Origin: Anaerolineales bacterium
GTDB lineage: Bacteria; Chloroflexota; Anaerolineae; Anaerolineales; Villigracilaceae
NCBI GenBank assembly: GCA_015489255.1
Contig: WGAD01000199.1
Coordinates: 1 to 9,683 of the forward strand
DNA: 9,683 nucleotides
Direction of reading: 5' to 3'
Each line of letters starts with the position of its first letter. Positions within the stretch are counted from its first letter, which is position 1. Position numbers and translations under genes: made by a program. Of this stretch, positions 1-6,634 are shown piece after piece. The notes beneath the pieces are model-generated. The model did no database searches. It had not been told where the DNA came from and worked only from the letters and a program-made list of their open reading frames with translations.

Positions 1-24
1 AGACAGGCGCAAGAAAAGGGGAGA

Positions 25-465
25 TTATTCTCTTTCCAGCCAGATGGTGACCGGCCCATCGTTGTGGATTTCGACCAGCATGTGAGCGCCGAAGCGTCCG
101 GTTTGCACTGCCACGCCTTCTGCTTGCAGCAATTCAACGAAGCGGTTGAAGAGCGGTTCGGCCACCTCCGGGCGGGCAGCGTGGACGAAGGAGGGCCGCC
201 GACCTTTGCGCGTGTCGGCGTAGAGCGTGAATTGAGAAATGACCAGCGCGGCGCCGTTTACATCGCGCAGGGAGAGGTTGGTTTTGCCCTGGGCGTCTTC
301 AAAGATGCGTAATTCAGCCGTTTTGCGGGCCAGGTAGCGGGCTTGCTCTTCGCCGTCTCCCTGGCCGATGCCGACCAGGACGACGAGGCCGGGGCCAATT
401 TTCCCGACGACCTCATCTTCTACGCTGACGCTGGCGCGGCGGACACGTTGCAGCAGCAGGCGCAT
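25..465 (-). CDS. dtd: D-aminoacyl-tRNA deacylase (DTD)
   Basis: The 146-residue protein is the usual DTD length. DTD hydrolyses D-amino acids (classically D-Tyr, also D-Trp and D-Asp) and glycine mischarged on tRNA(Ala), recycling the tRNA in the cytoplasm. Both family signatures are present: [17 protein letters not shown] (residues 77-93) and NDGPVT (135-140), which contains the Gly-Pro pair whose cis-proline carbonyls give chirality-based rejection of L-aminoacyl-tRNA. The N-terminus ([15 protein letters not shown]) is typical, so I place the start at the ATG at 465. The frame is open further upstream, but that part overlaps the end of trpS and has no family similarity. The sequence GGGAG lies about 10 nt before the ATG. 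Only 7 nt separate this gene from the trpS stop, so the two are almost certainly co-transcribed. No terminator is visible in the 24 nt left before the window edge. Confidence 0.96.
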   Translation of the reverse strand: MRLLLQRVRRASVSVEDEVVGKIGPGLVVLVGIGQGDGEEQARYLARKTAELRIFEDAQGKTNLSLRDVNGAALVISQFTLYADTRKGRRPSFVHAARPEVAEPLFNRFVELLQAEGVAVQTGRFGAHMLVEIHNDGPVTIWLERE

Positions 466-472
466 GGCGGTT

Positions 473-1480
473 TTACTCCCGAGCGCCGGGGGGCAGGCCG
501 ATCGCTGCGCGCACTTCGTCCATGGTCTGGCGGGCAATGGTGCGGGCGCGGCGGGCGCCATCGTGCAGCGCGTCCCAAACTTGATCCGGAGTTTGTTCGA
601 TCTCTGTACGGCGGGCGCGGAACGGTTCCAGGTGGGCGTTCAGGTTGGCTGCAAATCGCCGTTTGCAATCCACGCAGCCAATGCCCGCCCGGCGGCATTC
701 GGTGTCGATCATCTCCACTTCCTCGGCGGGGGAGAAGATCTTGTGCATGGTGAACACGTTGCACACGTCCGGGTTGCCGGGGTCGTTGCGCCGCACGCGC
801 TGCGGGTCGGTGACCATTTGCATCACGCGGCGAGTGGTTTCTTCTGGCGTGGCGGCCAGTTCGATGTGGTTGTTCAGGCTCTTGCCCATCTTCCGCTGCC
901 CATCGATGCCCAGGACTTTGGGCACCTGGGTGGCCTTCATTTGCGGTTCAATGAGCACTTTGGTTTTGTAGCGGTAGTTGAACGAGCGCACGATCTCGCG
1001 GGCAAATTCGATGTGGGGCGCCTGATCGATGCCGACGGGGACGGTATCGGCTTTGTAGAGAACGATGTCGGCGGTCATCAATACTGGGTAGCCTACCAGT
1101 CCGTAATTGACGTTGTGCGGCTGCTGACGCGCCTTTTCTTTGAAGGTGGGCAGGTCGGTCAGCTTCCCCAGGGGGGTAACCATCGAGAGGATGGTGTGTA
1201 ATTCGGTGACTTCGGGAACGTGTGATTGCACGAAGATGATGCTTTTTTGCGGGTCTATGCCAGCGGCCAGCCAGTCGAGCGCCATCTCGAAGGTGTTTTG
1301 CGTCAGGTTTTCGGTGGTTTCTACGGTGGTGAGAGCGTGCAAGTCCACGATACAGTAGATACAGTCGTAATCCGCTTGCAGCGCCACATAGTTTTTCATT
1401 GCACCCAGGTAGTTGCCCAGGTGTTGCCGTCCGGTGGGGCGTGCGCCCGAAAAAACGCGGCCTTTTTTCTTTTCTGTCAT
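473..1480 (-). CDS. trpS: Tryptophanyl-tRNA synthetase with a probable Fe-S cysteine motif
   Basis: This class Ic synthetase charges tRNA(Trp) with tryptophan using ATP. At 335 residues it has the usual bacterial length. The HIGH-type signature is PTGRQHLGN (residues 15-23). The KMSKS loop reads KMGKS (197-201), with glycine in place of the first serine. Four cysteines, C240, C262, C269 and C272, form C-x21-C-x6-C-x2-C. This is very close to the C-x22-C-x6-C-x2-C motif that I recall binds a [4Fe-4S] cluster near the anticodon-binding part of Thermotoga maritima TrpRS. I chose the ATG at 1480. An in-frame TTG at 1504 is possible, but it would lie only about 5 nt after the predicted transcription start and has no ribosome site, whereas the ATG is preceded by GAAGAGG at 8 nt spacing. 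It is first in an operon with dtd. Confidence 0.96.
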   Translation of the reverse strand: MTEKKKGRVFSGARPTGRQHLGNYLGAMKNYVALQADYDCIYCIVDLHALTTVETTENLTQNTFEMALDWLAAGIDPQKSIIFVQSHVPEVTELHTILSMVTPLGKLTDLPTFKEKARQQPHNVNYGLVGYPVLMTADIVLYKADTVPVGIDQAPHIEFAREIVRSFNYRYKTKVLIEPQMKATQVPKVLGIDGQRKMGKSLNNHIELAATPEETTRRVMQMVTDPQRVRRNDPGNPDVCNVFTMHKIFSPAEEVEMIDTECRRAGIGCVDCKRRFAANLNAHLEPFRARRTEIEQTPDQVWDALHDGARRARTIARQTMDEVRAAIGLPPGARE

Positions 1481-1512
1481 CGTTAGAGCCTCTTCGGTTT
1501 GCAATTTGTTAG

Positions 1513-1524
1513 AAAATTATAACA
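1513..1524 (-). promoter_or_regulatory. Extended -10 promoter of trpS-dtd
   Basis: Read on the minus strand, TGTTATAAT matches an extended -10 element (TGnTATAAT), with TATAAT at 1521-1516. No good -35 hexamer lies at 16-18 bp spacing, which is usual for extended -10 promoters. The predicted start near 1509 leaves a leader of about 29 nt to the ATG at 1480. It diverges from the fmdB-type promoter about 40 bp away. Confidence 0.6.
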
Positions 1525-1541
1525 TGCTTGCGGCCTCGGCC

Positions 1542-1569
1542 TTGCCTGGCGCAGGCGATGGGGTATAAT
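1542..1569 (+). promoter_or_regulatory. Sigma-70-type promoter of the FmdB-family gene
   Basis: TTGCCT (1542-1547) and a perfect TATAAT (1564-1569) are separated by 16 bp. Transcription should start near 1576, giving a leader of about 31 nt that contains the strong ribosome site AAGGAGGT (1595-1602). Confidence 0.6.
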
Positions 1570-1606
1570 GTGCCCGTCTTTATCGGCAATTATTAAGGAG
1601 GTCGCT

Positions 1607-1870
1607 ATGCCAATTTACACGTATCGTTGCGATGAATGTGGGATTCAGTTTGAACAATTCCAGAAGTTCAGCGACGATCCGCTGACGGTGTGCCCGGAGT
1701 GCGGCGAGGAAAGCCTGCACAAGGTGTATACGCCGGCGGGCATCATCTTCAAGGGGTCGGGGTTCTACGCCACCGACCACCGTTCCCCTTCGGGGCAGAG
1801 CAAACGCTCCGGTGGCAAAAAAGAAGACGCCGGCGGAGGCGACACGTCAGGGTCGGGAGACAAGGACTGA
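1607..1870 (+). CDS. FmdB-family zinc-ribbon protein
   Basis: A small cytoplasmic protein of 87 residues. The N-terminus MPIYTYRCDECG is the classic start of the FmdB/CxxC_CxxC_SSSS regulatory family. Cysteines C8/C11 and C29/C32 form two CxxC knuckles expected to bind one zinc ion. The segment after the ribbon (GIIFKGSGFYATDHRS, residues 45-60) is also family-typical. The tail from about residue 61 is disordered, rich in Gly, Ser, Lys and Asp. The family is named after a putative regulator of formamidase/amidase genes in Methylophilus, but its biochemical role is poorly known and I do not assign a target. The start at 1607 follows AAGGAGGT at a spacing of 4 nt; a more upstream in-frame ATG at 1568 overlaps the promoter and can be dismissed. 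It is monocistronic, closed by the hairpin at 1903-1935. Confidence 0.93.
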   Translation: MPIYTYRCDECGIQFEQFQKFSDDPLTVCPECGEESLHKVYTPAGIIFKGSGFYATDHRSPSGQSKRSGGKKEDAGGGDTSGSGDKD

Positions 1871-1902
1871 TCCTGTCTTCATCATAGCGGCTTCGCAGAA
1901 AG

Positions 1903-1935
1903 ACAAGGCGCGGGATTTGCGATCCCGCGCCTTGT
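1903..1935. terminator. Bidirectional hairpin terminator between convergent genes
   Basis: A perfect 14-bp stem (1903-1916 with 1922-1935) encloses a 5-nt loop. It sits between the stop of the FmdB-family gene (1870) and the stop of the opposing metallopeptidase gene (1943). Flanking T-runs are modest: GGTTCTTT on the plus side and TCTTTCT on the minus side. It probably serves both genes. Confidence 0.8.
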
Positions 1936-1942
1936 AGGTTCT

Positions 1943-3955
1943 TTAGCGGATTTCTATCTGGTAGCGGGCTGGTTCTCGCGTGTGGCGTGTGGTGCCGGTG
2001 ACCACCAGGACAACGGATTCGACATCGCCGCCAATTTGCAGCGGCAGTTCCAGGTAGTTGTTTTCGTCTGGGGTCAGTAGGGCCACGCTGGTTTCCTCCT
2101 GCCCAAAGGTGATCAGGGCCAGGCGGAAGGTCTGCGGCAGCTGGTTTTGGATGCGGACGAAGCCGGCGCCTTCCCAACCGCCGTCGTCGGTTTCCAGGTC
2201 GCTGAAATATCCGATCTCGGGGATGGCGATGTCGTCGATCAGCATCCCTTCGCCGTTGACGGCTGCATCGGTGATGTATTCGAAGCGCAGCCAGACGGTT
2301 TGCCCGGCAAAGGCCGAAAGGTCAACCCGTTCTTCGATCCAGCCGTTGGTTTTTCCGTTGTAGCCCCAGCCATAGGAGTTGCCGGAGGGGTTTTCGTCAG
2401 TGCCGGAAGGAGTGGTTAAGATTTGCCAGTGCTCGCCATCGGTAGAGGCTTCCAGGTACACGTAGTCGTAATCTTCTTCAATGTCATACCAGGTGCGGAA
2501 AACCAGGGTGGCGTTTTCTACCTCGCTTAAATCGAACTGGCGGGTGAGCGTCATGTCCGATTCATCGCCTTTGTTGCTCCAGAAGGCATAATCGCCGGAG
2601 TAGGGATCCACCGGCAAGACGCCGGTGCTGGTGTCGCCCTGGAAGATGAGGGTGAAGTTGCCCTCGCAAGCGATGCGGATGTAGTCGGCGCCGTATTGTC
2701 GCACGTTGTAGGCCAGCGGTTCGCGTGGGCAAGAGGTGATGTAGAGACCCTGGCGGGCTTTGGATGGCAGATCGTAGTTGCTGTAGGCAAAGCGTCCATC
2801 GGCAACCGCCGGGTCGTTGAGGAAGTTGGCGATCGTCCACTCGAGAAAGACGTCGTCCGCGCGCAGCAGCGCGCCGGTCAGCGGGTCGCGGATGTCTAGT
2901 TCTTCCAGGGTCAGGTCCACGCTGTCCAGGCTGTTTTGCGATTGCGCCGCCAGCGTTTGGGTGGCTTCTGCGCCGAAGCGATCGAGAAAATAGGCGGTGA
3001 AGAGGAAGCCCGCGCCGTAGTGCGGACTGGTGGCGCCCGGGTCGTTGGGCCAGTCGTTCAGCTGCAGATCGGGGTCGCGCAGGTATGCCCAGTCGAAGCC
3101 GCCCGGGTCGTAGCCGTTGAGGAAAGCGGCCAGTTCGGCAAATCCCTCGTTGAGCCAGGAGGTTTCATTGCGATCCAGGTTCCAGTGGATCATGTGCTGG
3201 AATTCGTGCGCCAGAACGCCGTAGGTGAAGTCTTCGGCCAGGCCGACGGTATCTGCGTTGAAGACGAACATCTCGTGGGCGTTGGAGTATGGGTGGACTT
3301 CGGGCGGCATTTCATCGGCGGAAGAGAAATAACCGGCAATTTGGCTGCCGATGCCGCTGGCGTAGAGGATATAGATGTGCGGGTCGCCATCGATGCCGGG
3401 CGACCATTCGCTGCCGAAGAAGGTACGGTTGGTTGGGTAGATGCGTTCTTCGAAGGTGTCTACCAGTTGCTTCAGGTCGGCATCATTCACCCGGACGCCC
3501 TCTTGCACCCAGAAATACACGTGATCGGTGCTGTAGTACATGCGGGCTTCGATCTGGAAGTTTTCGTTGGTGTCGATGTTGGTGACCCAAAACGTTTGCT
3601 GCGCGCCAACGGGGTAGGGGGTGGCGGGCGGCGGAACGGTGGGCGCAATGTCGCAAATGTTTTTCAGGCGGCAGGCCAATTCTGCCGGATTGTTGATCGG
3701 TACAACGCTTTCTTCCAGCACGGTCAGGGTGTCGGTGGCGACTTGCGGGTTGGGCGTGGCGGAAAAGGTCGGCACGGGGGAGGGGGGCGCCTCATCGGTG
3801 ATGGTGGTGAAACCGGCGAAGGTGGTCGCGGCTACCTCTTGCCCATAACGGCTGACGGCATAGCCGCCGGCAAACAATACCAGGCAGCACAGCAAAATCA
3901 AAAAAGCCGCGATGCTCAGGATAACCCACAATGTGGGTGTCTTCTTTTCTTCCAT
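1943..3955 (-). CDS. Membrane-anchored M6 (immune inhibitor A)-like zinc metallopeptidase
   Basis: This 670-residue protein is probably tethered outside the membrane. A single hydrophobic segment (about residues 9-33) follows a Lys-rich N-terminus and acts as a signal anchor. A Pro/Thr-rich linker (about 50-115) comes next, then the catalytic domain with HEFQH (250-254) and WLNEGFAE (267-274). The two His are zinc ligands, the first Glu is the catalytic base, and a Glu of NEGFAE is a likely third ligand. Residues about 456-578 form a beta-sandwich/MAM-like domain (YAFWSNKGDE, WYDIEEDYDYVYLEAS, GMLIDDI) strongly reminiscent of the C-terminal part of immune inhibitor A (M6). A last beta-rich module runs to 670. 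The M30 (hyicolysin) family is the alternative for the catalytic core. I chose the ATG at 3955 because AAGGAG lies 11 nt before it. The ATG at 3976 lacks a ribosome site and would add MQGEEKN. The gene is monocistronic. Confidence 0.85.
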   Translation of the reverse strand: MEEKKTPTLWVILSIAAFLILLCCLVLFAGGYAVSRYGQEVAATTFAGFTTITDEAPPSPVPTFSATPNPQVATDTLTVLEESVVPINNPAELACRLKNICDIAPTVPPPATPYPVGAQQTFWVTNIDTNENFQIEARMYYSTDHVYFWVQEGVRVNDADLKQLVDTFEERIYPTNRTFFGSEWSPGIDGDPHIYILYASGIGSQIAGYFSSADEMPPEVHPYSNAHEMFVFNADTVGLAEDFTYGVLAHEFQHMIHWNLDRNETSWLNEGFAELAAFLNGYDPGGFDWAYLRDPDLQLNDWPNDPGATSPHYGAGFLFTAYFLDRFGAEATQTLAAQSQNSLDSVDLTLEELDIRDPLTGALLRADDVFLEWTIANFLNDPAVADGRFAYSNYDLPSKARQGLYITSCPREPLAYNVRQYGADYIRIACEGNFTLIFQGDTSTGVLPVDPYSGDYAFWSNKGDESDMTLTRQFDLSEVENATLVFRTWYDIEEDYDYVYLEASTDGEHWQILTTPSGTDENPSGNSYGWGYNGKTNGWIEERVDLSAFAGQTVWLRFEYITDAAVNGEGMLIDDIAIPEIGYFSDLETDDGGWEGAGFVRIQNQLPQTFRLALITFGQEETSVALLTPDENNYLELPLQIGGDVESVVLVVTGTTRHTREPARYQIEIR

Positions 3956-3997
3956 GTTTTTTTCTTCTCCTTGCATGATAAAGGCCAGAATGCAATG

Positions 3998-4026
3998 ATT
4001 TTACCCGAAGGCTATCGGAAATGCTA
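3998..4026 (-). promoter_or_regulatory. Possible weak promoter of the metallopeptidase gene
   Basis: On the minus strand TAAAAT (4003-3998) is a plausible -10, with only a poor -35 (TAGCAT, 4026-4021) 17 bp upstream. If real, its leader would be about 36 nt, and it would overlap the opposing extended -10 promoter at 4022-4030, so the two could interfere. Confidence 0.25.
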
Positions 4027-4030
4027 TAAT
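4001..4030 (+). promoter_or_regulatory. Extended -10 promoter of the structured RNA and possibly the epimerase operon
   Basis: TGCTATAAT (4022-4030) is a perfect extended -10 element. A weak -35, TTACCC (4001-4006), lies 18 bp upstream. The predicted start is the A near 4037, about 190 nt before the first downstream start codon. That is far longer than the roughly 30-nt leaders predicted for trpS and the FmdB-family gene. Confidence 0.6.
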
Positions 4031-4036
4031 CGCCCC

Positions 4037-4192
4037 ATCTTGGGTGCAAGCAAGTGCTGCCGATGGGTTGCCAACCGGACGACCGACGTGCGCATGTTTC
4101 ACCACACGGGCCACGGAGAACAGATTTCTGTCCCTGTGGCATGATGTTGTGAACAGGACGAGCTGAATGACGACCCTTTGCCTGCGCCCCTT
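4037..4192 (+). ncRNA. Rod-shaped structured RNA, probable 6S-like (SsrS) RNA
   Basis: No protein gene covers this stretch, which begins right after an extended -10 promoter. I folded it by hand. The ends close in a helix of 13 positions, 4042-4054 with 4177-4189, with one A-C mismatch and two G-U pairs. It continues with GGGU (4065-4068) pairing ACCC (4173-4176). The middle, 4069-4095 facing 4155-4172, shows no good pairing and forms a large central bubble. The apical arm is 4096-4106 with 4145-4154 (one mismatch, one bulge), then an internal loop, then 4110-4116 with 4133-4140, then ACAG/CUGU around an AUUU loop at 4124-4127. A closing stem, central bubble and apical stem in about 150 nt is the 6S RNA plan, which mimics an open promoter and sequesters sigma-70-type RNA polymerase. 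GCAAGC on the 5' arm and GCCTGCG on the 3' arm also occur in the E. coli 6S closing region as I recall it. No clear terminator follows, only TTATTCTGACATTTT. The alternative is a structured leader or riboswitch of the epimerase operon. Confidence 0.5.
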
Positions 4193-4226
4193 ATTCTGAC
4201 ATTTTGGAAAACGGGAAAGCGACACC

Positions 4227-5153
4227 ATGATCTTTTTGATAACCGGAGCAGCCGGTTTTTTGGGTACGGCGTTGGCAAACGCCCTGGCGCGGGAGGGGCA
4301 CCAGGTGCGTGGGCTGGACGACCTTTCGGCGGGCAACCCGGATGGCCTTTCGCCGGCGGTGCATTTTGTCCGCGGCGATGTCAACGACCGTCCGCGCTTG
4401 TGGAGCTTGTTGCAAGGGGTGGACGTGGTGTATCATCTGGCAGCGCGGGTTTCGGTGCAGGAATCGATCCTGTATCCGCGCGAGTACAATGCGGTGAATG
4501 TGGGGGGCACGGTCAGCCTGATGGAAGCCATGCGCGATGTGGGCATTCGCCGGGTGGTGCTGGCTTCTTCTGGCGCGGTTTACGGCGAACAACAAGTACA
4601 GCCCTTGCACGAAGAAATGCGTCCGCGCCCACGCTCTCCTTACGCGGTGTCCAAGCTGGCGGCGGAGCATTACATTTGCACGATTGGCGATCTGTGGGGG
4701 ATAGAAAGCGCCATTTTACGCATCTTCAACGCTTACGGGCCGCGGCAAAACCTGCCGCCAACCCACCCGCCGGTGGTACCGCATTTTTTGCGGCAAACGC
4801 TGAAAGGAGGGAGCCTGGTGGTGCATGGAGACGGACGCCAAACCCGAGATTATGTGTACGTGGATGACGTTGTCCGCGCCCTGGTGGCTGCGGCCACCGC
4901 GCCCAACCTGAACGGCCAGGTGATTAACGTCGGCAGCGGGCGCGAGACGAGCGTGCGCGACCTGGCCGCCGCCGTGGCCCAGGCCACCGGTCTCACGCCC
5001 GATGTGATCTACAGCCCGCGCGCCAGCGCCGGCGTTGCCCGAATGCGCGCCGACCTGACGCGCGCGCGCGCCCTGCTGGGCTATGCGCCGCGCGTCGATC
5101 TGGTGGACGGGCTGCGCCTGACTCTGAAGCGCGACCCCCGCTTTTCCCGCTGA
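4227..5153 (+). CDS. NAD-dependent sugar epimerase/dehydratase (extended SDR, GalE-like)
   Basis: This cytoplasmic protein has 308 residues and is probably a nucleotide-sugar enzyme. The Rossmann motif GAAGFLG is at residues 7-13, with LDDLS (30-34) ending the second strand, where the acidic residue selects NAD over NADP. The catalytic set is Ser114/Ser115 (LASSGAVYG) and Y139-x3-K143 (YAVSK). FNAYGPRQ (167-174) and GDGRQTRDYVYVDDV are typical of UDP-sugar 4-epimerases and related 4,6-dehydratases. The substrate cannot be read from sequence; UDP-glucose/galactose or UDP-glucuronate are plausible, for cell-surface glycans. The ATG at 4227 places the Rossmann strand directly at the N-terminus; the ribosome site is weak (CGGGAAAG, about 7 nt upstream). 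Its TGA overlaps the next gene's ATG by one base (TGATG), so the two are translationally coupled. Confidence 0.9.
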   Translation: MIFLITGAAGFLGTALANALAREGHQVRGLDDLSAGNPDGLSPAVHFVRGDVNDRPRLWSLLQGVDVVYHLAARVSVQESILYPREYNAVNVGGTVSLMEAMRDVGIRRVVLASSGAVYGEQQVQPLHEEMRPRPRSPYAVSKLAAEHYICTIGDLWGIESAILRIFNAYGPRQNLPPTHPPVVPHFLRQTLKGGSLVVHGDGRQTRDYVYVDDVVRALVAAATAPNLNGQVINVGSGRETSVRDLAAAVAQATGLTPDVIYSPRASAGVARMRADLTRARALLGYAPRVDLVDGLRLTLKRDPRFSR

Positions 5154-5764
5154 TGAAGCCGCTTCCCACCTCCTTTTACGAGCGCGCCACGTTGACGGTT
5201 GCCCGGGACTTGCTGGGCACGCGCCTGGTGCGCCTGCTGAACGGCAAGCGGGTGGGCGGCTGGATTGTGGAAACGGAGGCCTATGTCGGCGAGGAGGATC
5301 TGGGCTGCCATGCCCGTGCCGGACGCACGCCGCGCACCGAGGTGATGTATGGCCCGCCGGGGCGGGCTTATGTGTATTTCAATTACGGGATGCACTGGTT
5401 GTTGAACGTCGTCACCGAAGGGGAGGGGTTCCCGGCGGCTGTGCTGATTCGGGCGATCTGGCCGGCGGAGGGGTTGGATGTCATCGCTGCCCGCCGCCGG
5501 GGGCGGCCTCGGCGGCACTGGACGGATGGGCCGGCCAAACTGACCCAGGCGCTGGCGATCGACGGAACGTTCAACCGTTGCGACCTGACGACCACAGAAG
5601 CCGGGGTGTGGATTGAACCCGGGCTGCCGATCGACGACGAAAACGTGACCAAAGGGCCGCGAGTGGGGTTATATTCTGTGCCGGAGCCGTGGAAGTCTAT
5701 CCCCTGGCGCTTCCGGGTGATCAATCCACAGGCGGTTTTTCCACCGCCTGCCGAGAAGGAGTGA
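5153..5764 (+). CDS. 3-methyladenine DNA glycosylase (AAG/MPG family)
   Basis: This 203-residue enzyme excises alkylated and deaminated purines (3-methyladenine, 7-methylguanine, hypoxanthine) in base excision repair. Aligned by eye to human AAG, the key residues are kept. The catalytic Glu is E42 in VETEAY (human E125), followed by the pocket residues Y44 and H53 (human Y127 and H136). Y78 in the YVYFNYGM segment matches the DNA-intercalating Tyr162, and N85 matches Asn169. The lesion-pocket segment [10 protein letters not shown] (about 95-104) and the late [10 protein letters not shown] and GPRVG motifs are also standard. The start overlaps the epimerase stop by one base with no separate ribosome site, so translation is probably by re-initiation. 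FabI follows 5 nt after the stop. I see no alkylation-response operator. Confidence 0.95.
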   Translation: MKPLPTSFYERATLTVARDLLGTRLVRLLNGKRVGGWIVETEAYVGEEDLGCHARAGRTPRTEVMYGPPGRAYVYFNYGMHWLLNVVTEGEGFPAAVLIRAIWPAEGLDVIAARRRGRPRRHWTDGPAKLTQALAIDGTFNRCDLTTTEAGVWIEPGLPIDDENVTKGPRVGLYSVPEPWKSIPWRFRVINPQAVFPPPAEKE

Positions 5765-5769
5765 GCCAA

Positions 5770-6549
5770 ATGAAACTGCTGGAAGGCAAAACTGCATTGA
5801 TCTTTGGGCTGGCTAACAAGCGTTCCATTGCCTGGGGCATTGCTCAGGCCATGCACGCACACGGGGCGACACTGGGGTTGAGCTATGCCGGGCCGGCGCT
5901 GGAACGGCGCGCCCGTCCCCTGGCGGAATCGCTGGGGTGCGACTTCCTGGAACCCTGCGATTTGTCCAGCGATGAAGAGATTGAAGTTCTGGTGGAAAAA
6001 GCCCGCCAGCGATTCGGCCAGATAGACATCCTGGTTCATTCGGTGGCCTTTGCTAACCGCGAGGAACTGGGCGGGCCGTTTTACCGCACTTCGCGGACTG
6101 GTTTCCATACCGCGATGGATATCAGCGTTTATTCCTTCGTCGCGCTGGCCTGGGCTTTCCAACCGCTGTTTCGTCCGGGCGGGTCTATGCTGGCAATGAC
6201 ATATTATGGCGCGGAAAAAGTGGTGCCCCATTACAACGTGATGGGAGTTGCCAAAGCGGCCCTGGAGGCCAGCACGCGCTACCTGGCTTATGATTTTGGG
6301 CCGCAAAAGGTGCGCGTCAACGCCATTTCTGCCGGGCCGATTCGCACCTTGTCGGCGGCGGGGGTGAGCGGCTTCAAGACCATGTACAAAGCTTTCACCC
6401 AGATGGCCCCTTTGCGTTCCACCATCACCATTGAAGACATCGGAGACGCGGCGGTTTTCTTGTGTTCCGACATGGCGCGCAACATCACGGGCGAGGTTTT
6501 GTACGTGGACGGAGGGTATAACATCGTCGGCGTGCCAGAGCTGACCTGA
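5770..6549 (+). CDS. fabI: Enoyl-[acyl-carrier-protein] reductase (NADH), FabI
   Basis: This enzyme performs the last reduction of each fatty-acid elongation cycle in the type II pathway (trans-2-enoyl-ACP to acyl-ACP, using NADH). At 259 residues it matches E. coli FabI (262). The cofactor loop is [13 protein letters not shown] (residues 13-25). The active site Y145-x9-Y155-x6-K162 lies in [19 protein letters not shown], equivalent to E. coli Y146/Y156/K163. HSVAFA (90-95) has Ala where E. coli has Gly93, as in S. aureus FabI. M158 and F202 match the other known triclosan-contact residues, so nothing predicts intrinsic triclosan resistance. I chose the ATG at 5770, preceded by AAGGAG at 8 nt. 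In-frame codons upstream overlap the glycosylase gene and carry no family similarity. It is the last gene of the epimerase-glycosylase-fabI operon, closed by the hairpin at 6579-6607. Confidence 0.97.
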   Translation: MKLLEGKTALIFGLANKRSIAWGIAQAMHAHGATLGLSYAGPALERRARPLAESLGCDFLEPCDLSSDEEIEVLVEKARQRFGQIDILVHSVAFANREELGGPFYRTSRTGFHTAMDISVYSFVALAWAFQPLFRPGGSMLAMTYYGAEKVVPHYNVMGVAKAALEASTRYLAYDFGPQKVRVNAISAGPIRTLSAAGVSGFKTMYKAFTQMAPLRSTITIEDIGDAAVFLCSDMARNITGEVLYVDGGYNIVGVPELT

Positions 6550-6578
6550 CGGGCCTGGCGGCGCGCAGCGGAGAACAA

Positions 6579-6607
6579 ACACACCCCGCCACTGTGGCGG
6601 GGTGTGT
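6579..6607. terminator. Bidirectional hairpin terminator between fabI and the S9 peptidase gene
   Basis: A perfect 12-bp GC-rich stem (6579-6590 with 6596-6607) has a 5-nt ACTGT loop. It lies between two convergent stops (6549 plus, 6635 minus). The minus-strand side is followed by TTTGTTCT, so termination is probably stronger for the peptidase transcript. The plus side has only CGTTAT. Confidence 0.75.
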
Positions 6608-6634
6608 CGTTATGCCTTGGGGGGCGGTGCCGGC

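Noticed and set aside
1481..1504. Upstream TTG start for trpS, adding eight residues
   Set aside because: The TTG would be about 5 nt from the predicted transcription start with no ribosome site. The ATG at 1480 has GAAGAGG at 8 nt.
2936..4144. Open frame of about 402 codons on the plus strand, antisense to the metallopeptidase and crossing the gap
   Set aside because: Same antisense artefact. It has no recognisable motif and runs through the opposing gene's promoter and most of the structured RNA.
4063..4152. Short plus-strand open frame of 29 codons (ATG to TGA) inside the structured RNA
   Set aside because: It has no ribosome site, no Trp/His-type attenuator codon run and no family match. 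The RNA folding explains the stretch better.
4037..4192. tRNA or SRP (4.5S) RNA as explanation for the structured RNA
   Set aside because: No cloverleaf or T-loop sequence is present, and the invariant SRP apical motif (GGAAGGAAGCAGCC-like) is missing.
5383..6582. Minus-strand open frame of about 399 codons opposite the glycosylase and fabI genes
   Set aside because: Both sense genes are unmistakable and complete, and the antisense translation shows no family signature.
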